Positions 39,395 through 44,876 of a stretch of DNA of 44,876 nt are shown here, in pieces; the first letter of the stretch is position 1; every line of letters starts with the position of its first letter. Under the pieces are notes generated by a model. It was not told the origin of the DNA. It saw only the letters and a list, made by a program, of their open reading frames with translations, and searched no databases. The position numbers were made by a program, and so were the translations under genes. Where the stretch lies: contig JBBSLP010000052.1 in NCBI GenBank assembly GCA_038255145.1, forward strand, positions 1 to 44,876, read 5' to 3'. Source of the DNA: WHTX01 sp038255145 (GTDB lineage Bacteria > Actinomycetota > Acidimicrobiia > Acidimicrobiales > CAIXPF01).

Positions 39395-40129
39395 ATGACG
39401 ACGCCGAGCCCGACACGGGCGGTGGTCACCGGAGGCGCCCGGGGCATCGGCGCGGCCATCGTGCGCCGCCTGGCCGCCGATGGCGCCACGGTGGCCATCC
39501 TCGACCGCGACCTGGCCGGCGCCGAACGGGTGGCGGCCGAGGTCGAGGGCGTGGCCTTCGAGGTCGACCTGGCCGAGCCGGCGGCGGTGGCCGGGGCCTG
39601 CGCCCGGGCCCTGGCCGAGCTGGGCGGCTGCGAGGTGCTGGTGAACGACGCCGGCGTGTTCCACAAGGCCCCGCTGCTGGAGACGACGGTGGAGACGTGG
39701 GACCTGCTCATGGCCGTCAACGTGCGGGCCGCCCTGCTCACCTGCCAGGCCCTGGCCGACCCGCTGGCCGCGTCAGGCCGGGGGGCGGTGATCAACATCG
39801 CGTCGATGGCCGCCAAGCTGGGCACGGCCGGCGAGGTGGCCTACGCATCCAGCAAGGCCGCGCTGGTGGCCTTCACCCGCATCGCCGCCATGGAGCTGGG
39901 GGCCAGCGGGGTGACGGTCAACGCGGTGTGCCCGGGCTACGTGCTCACCGAGATGGGGGCGGCCACCCGCAGCGAGGCCGACGTGGCCCGGTGGTCAGCG
40001 GGGTCGCCCCTGGGGCGATGCACCCGTCCTGAAGAGGTGGCCGACCTGGTCGGCTTCCTGGCCTCGGACCAGGCCCGGGGCATGACCGGCCAGGCCCTGA
40101 ACGTCACCGCGGGCATGGTCACCTGGTGA
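39395..40129 (+). CDS. SDR-family oxidoreductase (classical)
   Basis: 244 residues. NAD(P)-binding TGGARGIG (12-19), then NDAG (84-87, where NNAG is usual), catalytic Ser in INIASMAA (137), and Y150-ASS-K154. The C-terminus reads GVTVNAVCPGYVLTEMG, PLGRCTRPEEVADLVGFLASDQARGMTGQALNVTAGM, as in 3-ketoacyl/sugar-alcohol dehydrogenases of this class. It begins 70 bp after the binding-protein gene and may be cotranscribed with the transporter. CACGAT lies seven bases before the ATG and could be a weak start-proximal promoter. The Asp in NDAG is unusual but should not prevent binding. Substrate unknown. Confidence 0.92.
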   Translation: MTTPSPTRAVVTGGARGIGAAIVRRLAADGATVAILDRDLAGAERVAAEVEGVAFEVDLAEPAAVAGACARALAELGGCEVLVNDAGVFHKAPLLETTVETWDLLMAVNVRAALLTCQALADPLAASGRGAVINIASMAAKLGTAGEVAYASSKAALVAFTRIAAMELGASGVTVNAVCPGYVLTEMGAATRSEADVARWSAGSPLGRCTRPEEVADLVGFLASDQARGMTGQALNVTAGMVTW

Positions 40130-40174
40130 TCCCGCCGCGCTGACCAGCCCGGTCGCAGACCGGGGGGTGGCAGC

Positions 40175-40849
40175 TCAGTCGTCGAAGCCGACGAAGTGGG
40201 CAACCTGGTCGACGGGCACCCGGGTGGACCTCACGTCGTTGGCGGCGAAGGTCTCGTCGGGCCAGCCCATGGCCACGCACGTGACGATGAGCTCGTCGTC
40301 GGGGATGCCGGCATGGGCCCGGATCACCGGCGACTGGCTGATGCCCTGGCCGTTGATCACCGTGCCCAACCCCCGCTCCCACGCCGCGAGCACGAGGGCG
40401 TGGACGGCGGCGCCGACGTCGAGGTAGGCGACGGTCGACTCCTCGAGGTTGCGGTCGATGGTGGCCACGATGGACACGGGGGCGTCGAACTGCCGGAACC
40501 CGCGCATCATCCAGTCCTGGCGCAACTCCCGGTCCTCGCGGATCCCCATGGCGTCGAAGAGCTGGTAGGCGACCTCGACCTGGCGGTCGCGATGGACGCC
40601 CTCGTACTTGCGGTGGAGGCGGATCTCGCGGCGCAACGGGGCGCCGGACATCATCAGCTCGGTGTTCTCCTCGCGGATCCGCTCGAGCGGCTCACCGGTG
40701 ATGACGTGGAAGTGCCAGGGCTGGGTGTTCATCGACGACGGCGCACCGGCGGCGATCTCGATGATCTCGCGGACCAACGCCTTGGGGACCGGCTCCTGCC
40801 GGTAACCCCTGATGCTGCGCCGCTCCCGCACGAGCTTGCCGAGCTCCAT
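40175..40849 (-). CDS. Nitroreductase-family flavoprotein
   Basis: 224 residues, normal for the family. The N-terminus has the FMN-binding start LVRERRSIRGYRQEPVPKALVREIIEIAAGAPSSMNTQPWHFHVITGE. Later parts are DAPVSIVATIDRNLEESTVAYLDVGAAVHALVLAAWERGLGTVINGQG and IVTCVAMGWPDETFAANDVRSTRVPVDQVAHFVGF. Members reduce nitro groups, quinones or enones with NAD(P)H. A possible ribosome site GGGGG lies upstream of ATG 40849. It converges with the SDR gene and is divergent from the Rieske oxygenase gene, with the 17-bp tandem repeat in between. Confidence 0.92.
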   Translation of the reverse strand: MELGKLVRERRSIRGYRQEPVPKALVREIIEIAAGAPSSMNTQPWHFHVITGEPLERIREENTELMMSGAPLRREIRLHRKYEGVHRDRQVEVAYQLFDAMGIREDRELRQDWMMRGFRQFDAPVSIVATIDRNLEESTVAYLDVGAAVHALVLAAWERGLGTVINGQGISQSPVIRAHAGIPDDELIVTCVAMGWPDETFAANDVRSTRVPVDQVAHFVGFDD

Positions 40850-40887
40850 CTTCGACCCCCGCGTCGTCGTCTGCGGCGCGGACTGTA

Positions 40888-40964
40888 GATGAACCCGCGC
40901 CGGAGATGAACCCGCGCCGGAGATGAACCCGCGCCGGAGATGAACCCGCGCCGGAGATGAAGCC
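40888..40964. repeat. 17-bp tandem repeat, four exact copies plus a diverged fifth
   Basis: The unit GATGAACCCGCGCCGGA runs at 40888-40904, 40905-40921, 40922-40938 and 40939-40955 with no mismatch, and a partial GATGAAGCC follows. It ends about 30 bp upstream of the -10 hexamer of the Rieske oxygenase gene, and starts about 40 bp upstream of the nitroreductase start. It does not belong to a supported gene. It could be an operator array or a slippage product. Confidence 0.9.
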
Positions 40965-40995
40965 GTGGGGAAACGTCCGGTTCACGTCGTCTCGT

Positions 40996-41001
40996 TAGCG
41001 T
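40996..41001 (+). promoter_or_regulatory. Putative -10 hexamer TAGCGT (Rieske oxygenase gene)
   Basis: TAGCGT is followed by seven bases (CGCGGTC) and the GTG at 41009. It is identical to the hexamers at 8560 and 8527, with no ribosome binding site between it and the start. Confidence 0.55.
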
Positions 41002-41008
41002 CGCGGTC

Positions 41009-42004
41009 GTGCTGGTCACCCAAGAACCCGTGTTCCGCCGCTTCTGGTACCCGGTCGCCTTCGAGCGGGCGCTCGAGCACGAGCCCATCCATCGCCGGCT
41101 GTTGGGCGAGGACGTGGTGCTGTGGCGGGCCGGGGGCACGGTCAACGCCGCCCCCGACCGCTGTCCCCACCGCGAGGCCCGCATGTCTGCGGGTTGGCTG
41201 TGCGACGACCACATCGTCTGCCCGTACCACGGGTGGGAGTTCAGCGCCGACGGCGCCCTGGCCAAGGTGCCCCAGCTCGAGGACGACGCCCCCTTGCCCA
41301 GCCGGGCCCGGTTGGGCAGCTACCTGTGCCAGGAGCGCTACGGCTGGGTGTGGGTGTGCCTCGACGACGAGCCCCTGGGTGGCATCCCCGAGCTGCCCGA
41401 GTACGACGCCGAGGGCTGGCGGGTGGTGCCCGAGTACGAGTGGATGTTCGAGTGCTCGGCCCCGGCCCTCATCGAGAACAACCTCGACCCCGCCCACGTT
41501 GCCTTCGTGCACAAGGGCACCTTCGGCAAGGGGGTCGACCCCCGCATCGAGGTGCCCTCGCTCGAGCGCACCGCCTATGGGCTGGTGCGACGCAACAAGA
41601 TCGCCGTGGCCGGTCGCCCCGGTGAGGACGAGATGACCGAGCGGGACACCACGACGGAGATCTGGGCCCCGTTCATGGGGGTCTTCCGCATCGGCTACCC
41701 CGACGGGCTGGTGCACATCATGCTCAAGGCGTGCACCCCCGAGGAGGACGGACGCACCCGCCTGCTGCAGCAGGTCATCCGCAACGACACCGAGGCCGAC
41801 CGCCCCGCAGCGGACATCCTCGCCTTCGACGACAAGGTCGAGGCCGAGGACAAGGACGTGCTCGACACCCTGCCCGTCGACTACCCCCTCGAACCCACCC
41901 AGCAGTTCCACACCCGGGTCGACCGTCCCACCCTCGAGCTGCGGCGCTGGCTCAAGGAGCTGACCCTGGGCCAGTGGGTGCCCACCAACGAGCCGGTCGG
42001 CTGA
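41009..42004 (+). CDS. Rieske 2Fe-2S ring-hydroxylating oxygenase, catalytic subunit
   Basis: 331 residues. The Rieske cluster motif is C52-P-H54 ... C71-P-Y-H74 (RCPHREARMS; CPYHGWEF). The mononuclear iron site is in IENNLDPAHVAFVHKG, with N158, D160, H163 and H168. Such oxygenases use electrons from a reductase to insert oxygen into aromatic or similar substrates. The length (331) fits the Rieske monooxygenase group (vanillate O-demethylase/pheophorbide a oxygenase-like) rather than longer naphthalene-type alpha subunits. No reductase or beta-subunit gene is adjacent; the divergent nitroreductase and downstream SDR may be pathway partners. GTG start follows TAGCGT by seven bases. Confidence 0.92.
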   Translation: MLVTQEPVFRRFWYPVAFERALEHEPIHRRLLGEDVVLWRAGGTVNAAPDRCPHREARMSAGWLCDDHIVCPYHGWEFSADGALAKVPQLEDDAPLPSRARLGSYLCQERYGWVWVCLDDEPLGGIPELPEYDAEGWRVVPEYEWMFECSAPALIENNLDPAHVAFVHKGTFGKGVDPRIEVPSLERTAYGLVRRNKIAVAGRPGEDEMTERDTTTEIWAPFMGVFRIGYPDGLVHIMLKACTPEEDGRTRLLQQVIRNDTEADRPAADILAFDDKVEAEDKDVLDTLPVDYPLEPTQQFHTRVDRPTLELRRWLKELTLGQWVPTNEPVG

Positions 42005-42034
42005 CACCACGTAACAGGACCGTTGGCGGGGGCC

Positions 42035-42040
42035 TAAGGT
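42035..42040 (+). promoter_or_regulatory. Putative -10 hexamer TAAGGT (SDR gene)
   Basis: TAAGGT is followed by six bases (CCGGCA) and ATG at 42047. There is no Shine-Dalgarno, so the SDR gene probably has its own leaderless transcript. Confidence 0.55.
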
Positions 42041-42046
42041 CCGGCA

Positions 42047-42919
42047 ATGACTGTCGCACTTGTCACCGGATCCAACTCCGGCATCGGTCGCGCCACCGCG
42101 ATCCACCTGGCCCGGCAGGGCTTCGACGTGTACGCCTCCATGCGCAACCTGGACAAGGCGGACAAGCTGCTGGCCGCGGTGGCCGACGCCGGTACCAGCG
42201 TGCAACTGGTGCAGCTCGACGTCGGTGACGACGCTTCGGTCACCCGGGGGGTGGGCGAGGTGCTCGAGCGGGCCGGGCAGGTGGACGTGCTCGTCAACAA
42301 CGCCGGGGTCGGCGGCAACGCCGTCACCGAGGAGAGCCCCATCTCCCTCTACGAGGAGGTGATGAACGCCAACCTCTACGGCGCCATCCGCTGCACCCAG
42401 GCCGTGCTGCCCGGCATGCGGGCCCGGGGCTCGGGCTGCATCGTGAACGTGTCCTCGGTGACCGGGCTCATCGCCGCCATCGGCCAGTCGCCCTACGCCG
42501 TGTCCAAGTGGGCGGTGGAGGCCATGAGCGAGGGCCTGGCCCAGGAGGTGGCGCCCTTCGGCATCCGGGTGGTCATCATCGAGCCCGGCATCACCAAGTC
42601 GGCCATCTTCGCCAAGAACGTGGATGCCCCCAACCAGACCGGGGCGTACGACGCCCACTACCGGCGCATGTTCCAGTTCTACGCCGCCGGCATCCCCGTG
42701 GCCACGCCGCCCGAAGAGGTGGGTGCCCTCATCTACGAGGCCGTCACCACCGACAAGCCCCAGCTGCGCTACGCCTGTTCGTGGGGCGGCCAGGCCATCG
42801 CCGACGGGCGGGCGTCGATGACGGATGCCGAGTGGGTGGCCCTGGGCGCCATCGAGGACGACGACGAGTACTACGTCCGCTTCTCCGAAGCCTTCGGCGT
42901 CGACATCCGTCCCAAGTAG
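42047..42919 (+). CDS. SDR-family oxidoreductase
   Basis: 290 residues. Cofactor motif TGSNSGIG (7-14), NNAG (84-87), catalytic Ser in VNVSSVTG (136-137), and Y150-AVS-K154. The C-terminal half, VVIIEPGITKSAIFAKN and then a ~100-residue segment with a helical insert (YRRMFQFYAAGIPVATPPEEVGALIYEAVTTDKPQLRY), matches SDRs of the 17-beta-hydroxysteroid/retinol dehydrogenase-like group. The first Gly-rich motif contains no acidic residue at the end of strand 2 (ASMRN), suggesting NADP(H). It lies 43 bp after the Rieske oxygenase gene. The TAG stop is inside a 13-bp tandem repeat (42912-42950). Confidence 0.92.
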   Translation: MTVALVTGSNSGIGRATAIHLARQGFDVYASMRNLDKADKLLAAVADAGTSVQLVQLDVGDDASVTRGVGEVLERAGQVDVLVNNAGVGGNAVTEESPISLYEEVMNANLYGAIRCTQAVLPGMRARGSGCIVNVSSVTGLIAAIGQSPYAVSKWAVEAMSEGLAQEVAPFGIRVVIIEPGITKSAIFAKNVDAPNQTGAYDAHYRRMFQFYAAGIPVATPPEEVGALIYEAVTTDKPQLRYACSWGGQAIADGRASMTDAEWVALGAIEDDDEYYVRFSEAFGVDIRPK

Positions 42920-42950
42920 CCCAGCCAAGTAGGCCACCCAAGTAGCCTCG
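42912..42950. repeat. 13-bp tandem repeat over the SDR stop codon
   Basis: CCAAGTAG occurs at 42912, 42925 and 42938 within 13-bp units. The first contains the TAG of the SDR gene. Since 13 is not a multiple of three, TAG appears in all three frames (42917, 42930, 42943). Confidence 0.85.
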
Positions 42951-42981
42951 GAGCCCCACCTCCACCCCCTTCGGAGCCACG

Positions 42982-44625
42982 TTGGCAACGCTGCACGCCC
43001 GTGACCTGTCCGTCTCCTTCGGCCCCGCCGTCGTGCTCGATGCCGTATCCCTCATCGTCGCGCCCGGCCACCGGCTGGGCGTGGTGGGGGCCAACGGCAC
43101 CGGCAAGTCGACCCTGCTGCGGGTGCTGTCGGGGATCATGGCGCCCGACGGCGGCTCGGTGAGCCTGTCGCCCCGCGCCGCGACGGTGGGTTTCCTGCCC
43201 CAGGAGCCCGACCGGCGGGCCGACGAGACGGTGCTGGCCTTCCTTGGGCGGCGCACCGGGGTGGCCGCGGCGTCGGATGCCCTCGAGGCCGCCACCGCGG
43301 CCCTGGCCGAGGGGTCACCGGGGGCCGACGACCAGTACGGGGACGCCCTCGAGCGCTGGCTGGGCCTGGGAGCGGCGGACTTCGAGCCCCGGGCCGAAGA
43401 GGTCCTGGCCGACCTGGGCCTGGGTGCGGGGGTGTCGGACCAGGCCACGGCCACCCTGTCGGGGGGCCAGGCGGCCCGGGTGTCCCTGGCCGCCATCCTG
43501 CTGTCGCGCTTCGACGTCTTCCTGCTCGACGAGCCCACCAACGACCTCGACTTCGACGGCCTGGCCCGGCTGGAGCGCTTCCTCGACGGCCTCGATGCCG
43601 GCGCCGTCATCGTCTCCCACGACCGGGCCTTCCTCGACCGGGTGGTGACCGAGGTGGTCGAGCTCGACGAGCACAGCCACCGGGCCACCCACTACGGCGG
43701 CGGGTGGGCCGCCTACCTCGAGGCCAAGGCCACGGCCCGTCGCCACGCCGAGGACGACTACGACAACTACCGCTCGCAACGCTCCGACCTCGTGGACCGG
43801 GCCCGGATGCAGAAGGACTGGTCGGTCCAGGGCAAGGCCAAGGCCAAGAAGGACAAGTCCGAGAAGGACAAGTTCATCCGGGCCCACCGGGTGGCCACGT
43901 CGGAGAAGGTGGCGGCCAAGGCCCGCATCACCGAGAAGGCCATCGAGCGCCTCGAAGAGGTGGACAAGCCCTGGGAGGGCTGGAAGCTGAACCTCGAGAT
44001 CGCCCTCGCCCCCCGCAGTGGGGCCGTGGTGGCCCGCCTCGACGGCGCCGTCGTCGAGCGGGGCGGCTTCCGCCTCGGTCCCGTCGACCTCGAGGTGGGC
44101 TGGGCCGAGCGCATCGCCGTGGTCGGCCCCAACGGCGGGGGCAAGACGACACTCCTGGCCGCGCTCCTGGGCCAGGTCGAGCTGGCTGCGGGACAGCGGT
44201 GGATGGGTCCTGGCGTGGTCGTGGGCGAGCTCGAGCAGGGTCGCACCCGCTTCCTCGGCGACCAGTCGCTGCGTGACGCCTTCGCCGAGGCCTCGGGCCT
44301 CGTGCCCCAGGAGGTGCGCTCGCTGCTGGCCAAGTTCGGCCTCGGTCCCGAGCACGTGGCCCGCCCCGCCGCCGCCCTGTCGCCGGGGGAGCGGACCCGG
44401 GCCTCGCTGGCCCTGCTCATGGCCAAGGGCGTCAACTGCCTGGTGCTGGACGAGCCCACCAACCACCTCGACCTGCCCGCCATCGAGCAGCTCGAGCAGG
44501 CGCTGGACACCTTCGCCGGCACCGTCCTCCTGGTCAGCCACGACCGCAACCTGCTCGACGCCGTCCGCGTCGACCGTCGCCTCCAGGTGGAAGCGGGCCA
44601 CGTCCACGAGCTCGCCCTGCCCTGA
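42982..44625 (+). CDS. ABC-F family ATP-binding protein
   Basis: 547 residues from TTG 42982, supported by GGAG six bases upstream. There are two ATPase domains in one chain and no membrane part. Domain 1: Walker A GANGTGKSTLLR, signature LSGGQAARVSLA, Walker B FLLDEPTNDLDF. Domain 2: GPNGGGKTTLLA, LSPGERTRASLAL, LVLDEPTNHLDL. Between them lies a charged linker (about 245-350; KDWSVQGKAKAKKDKSEKDKFIRAHRVATSEKVAAKARITEKAIERL), which in ABC-F proteins reaches the ribosomal P-site tRNA. The family acts on translation (EttA-like) or protects ribosomes against antibiotics. The short linker argues against a specific resistance call. Strong terminator 85 bp downstream. Confidence 0.93.
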   Translation: MATLHARDLSVSFGPAVVLDAVSLIVAPGHRLGVVGANGTGKSTLLRVLSGIMAPDGGSVSLSPRAATVGFLPQEPDRRADETVLAFLGRRTGVAAASDALEAATAALAEGSPGADDQYGDALERWLGLGAADFEPRAEEVLADLGLGAGVSDQATATLSGGQAARVSLAAILLSRFDVFLLDEPTNDLDFDGLARLERFLDGLDAGAVIVSHDRAFLDRVVTEVVELDEHSHRATHYGGGWAAYLEAKATARRHAEDDYDNYRSQRSDLVDRARMQKDWSVQGKAKAKKDKSEKDKFIRAHRVATSEKVAAKARITEKAIERLEEVDKPWEGWKLNLEIALAPRSGAVVARLDGAVVERGGFRLGPVDLEVGWAERIAVVGPNGGGKTTLLAALLGQVELAAGQRWMGPGVVVGELEQGRTRFLGDQSLRDAFAEASGLVPQEVRSLLAKFGLGPEHVARPAAALSPGERTRASLALLMAKGVNCLVLDEPTNHLDLPAIEQLEQALDTFAGTVLLVSHDRNLLDAVRVDRRLQVEAGHVHELALP

Positions 44626-44669
44626 GCGGACCAGCTGGCGCGGCGCATGGTGCTGACGTGTTCCAGAAG

Positions 44670-44702
44670 GGTCGCTGTTCCGGATGCTCCGGAAGAGCGA
44701 CC
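44670..44702. other. Nested inverted repeat after the ABC-F gene
   Basis: GGTCGCT (44670-44676) pairs with AGCGACC (44696-44702), and inside it TTCCGGA (44678-44684) pairs with TCCGGAA (44688-44694) around TGC. It forms a 33-base hairpin with one internal G/G mismatch, a few bases before the terminator. It may stabilise the 3' end or be a protein site. Confidence 0.6.
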
Positions 44703-44710
44703 AGACGCGC

Positions 44711-44748
44711 CGAGGGGCCGGCGTTGGTGGGCCGGCCCCTCGGTTTGT
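44711..44748 (+). terminator. Rho-independent terminator of the ABC-F gene
   Basis: CGAGGGGCCGGC (44711-44722) is the exact reverse complement of GCCGGCCCCTCG (44731-44742), giving a 12-bp GC stem with an eight-base loop. GTTTGT follows as a short T-rich tail. It may also serve a gene converging from the right. Confidence 0.8.
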
Positions 44749-44819
44749 CCGCCGCGGTTGGTGTCGCGGTCTCTGTCGCCGAGCCCCCAAGAGGGGCTCA
44801 GACGGTCATCAGGCTGGGC

Positions 44820-44876
44820 TCAGAGGATGAGCTCGCAGCCGCTGACCGTGCCGCCCAGCGGCTGGCAGTCATCCGC
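44820..44876 (-). CDS. Possible C-terminal fragment of a gene entering from the right
   Basis: On the minus strand the last 57 bases read ADDCQPLGGTVSGCELIL and a TGA. Only 18 residues are available, with two cysteines that could form a disulfide in a secreted protein. The position after a terminator and a second small inverted repeat (44781-44799) fits a gene converging on ABC-F. The frame could be chance; no function is offered. Confidence 0.3.
   Translation of the reverse strand, partial: ADDCQPLGGTVSGCELIL

Noticed and set aside
40692..41265. Minus-strand frames reading through the 17-bp repeat (HLRRGFISGAGSSPARV repeats)
   Set aside because: They exist only because the 17-bp unit happens to lack stops in these frames. 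They overlap the nitroreductase and Rieske oxygenase coding regions.

Overview
The window is about 45 kb of very GC-rich bacterial DNA, densely packed and on both strands. It has many GTG starts, frequent 4-bp start/stop overlaps and Ala/Arg/Gly-rich proteins. The gene content suggests an actinobacterium: a P-II protein beside an OmpR-type wing-helix protein, Thr/Ser-rich lipoproteins of actinobacterial type, a TcpC/TcpE-type secretion locus, SnoaL and SDR proteins and a crotonase. The class Acidimicrobiia is a plausible guess, not a demonstrated assignment. Many starts lie 6-9 nt after a TAnnnT hexamer, which suggests widespread leaderless transcription, as known in actinobacteria.

Layout. 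1-6.2 kb: the 3' end of a cobalamin gene (cbiB/cobD), a crotonase, a small membrane protein, an S1-domain RNA-binding protein with a long acidic N-terminus, and small secreted, membrane and hypothetical proteins. 6.2-11.1 kb: a divergent pair, an orphan molybdopterin hydroxylase large subunit and a GH3 beta-glucosidase with a PA14-like insert. 11.1-17.7 kb: a membrane coiled-coil/HhH protein, a zinc-ribbon Nudix hydrolase, a decayed SnoaL-SDR remnant beside a perfect 15-bp inverted repeat, a Sua5-type tRNA t6A enzyme, a gamma-glutamyltransferase, and a wing-helix regulator followed by glnB. 17.7-22.5 kb (minus strand): a cyclase-family hydrolase, a membrane-anchored DUF4015-type glycosidase, a nucleotidyltransferase and a sortase.

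22.7-30.7 kb (minus strand) is the most distinctive block. It is a Gram-positive-type type IV secretion locus: a TcpC-like protein, a small two-helix membrane protein, a TcpE-like protein, a VirB4-like ATPase, a VirB6/TrbL-like polytopic protein, and a transglycosylase fused to a VanY-like carboxypeptidase. The sortase lies immediately downstream. No relaxase, coupling ATPase, integrase or attachment site is visible, so this may be a resident protein-secretion or surface-assembly machine rather than a mobile element.

31-35.6 kb: an M20 peptidase, a lipoprotein, a small hypothetical protein and a family-A polymerase homologue with a recognisable exonuclease but unrecognisable polymerase motifs. 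35.6-40 kb: an ABC importer of the nitrate/sulfonate/HMP type (ATPase, two permeases, Tat lipoprotein binding protein) and an SDR. 40-44.9 kb: a nitroreductase, a Rieske oxygenase preceded by a 17-bp tandem repeat, another SDR, an ABC-F protein with a strong terminator, and perhaps the end of one more gene. A recurring oddity is that short tandem duplications sit on several stop codons and place stops in two or all three frames.
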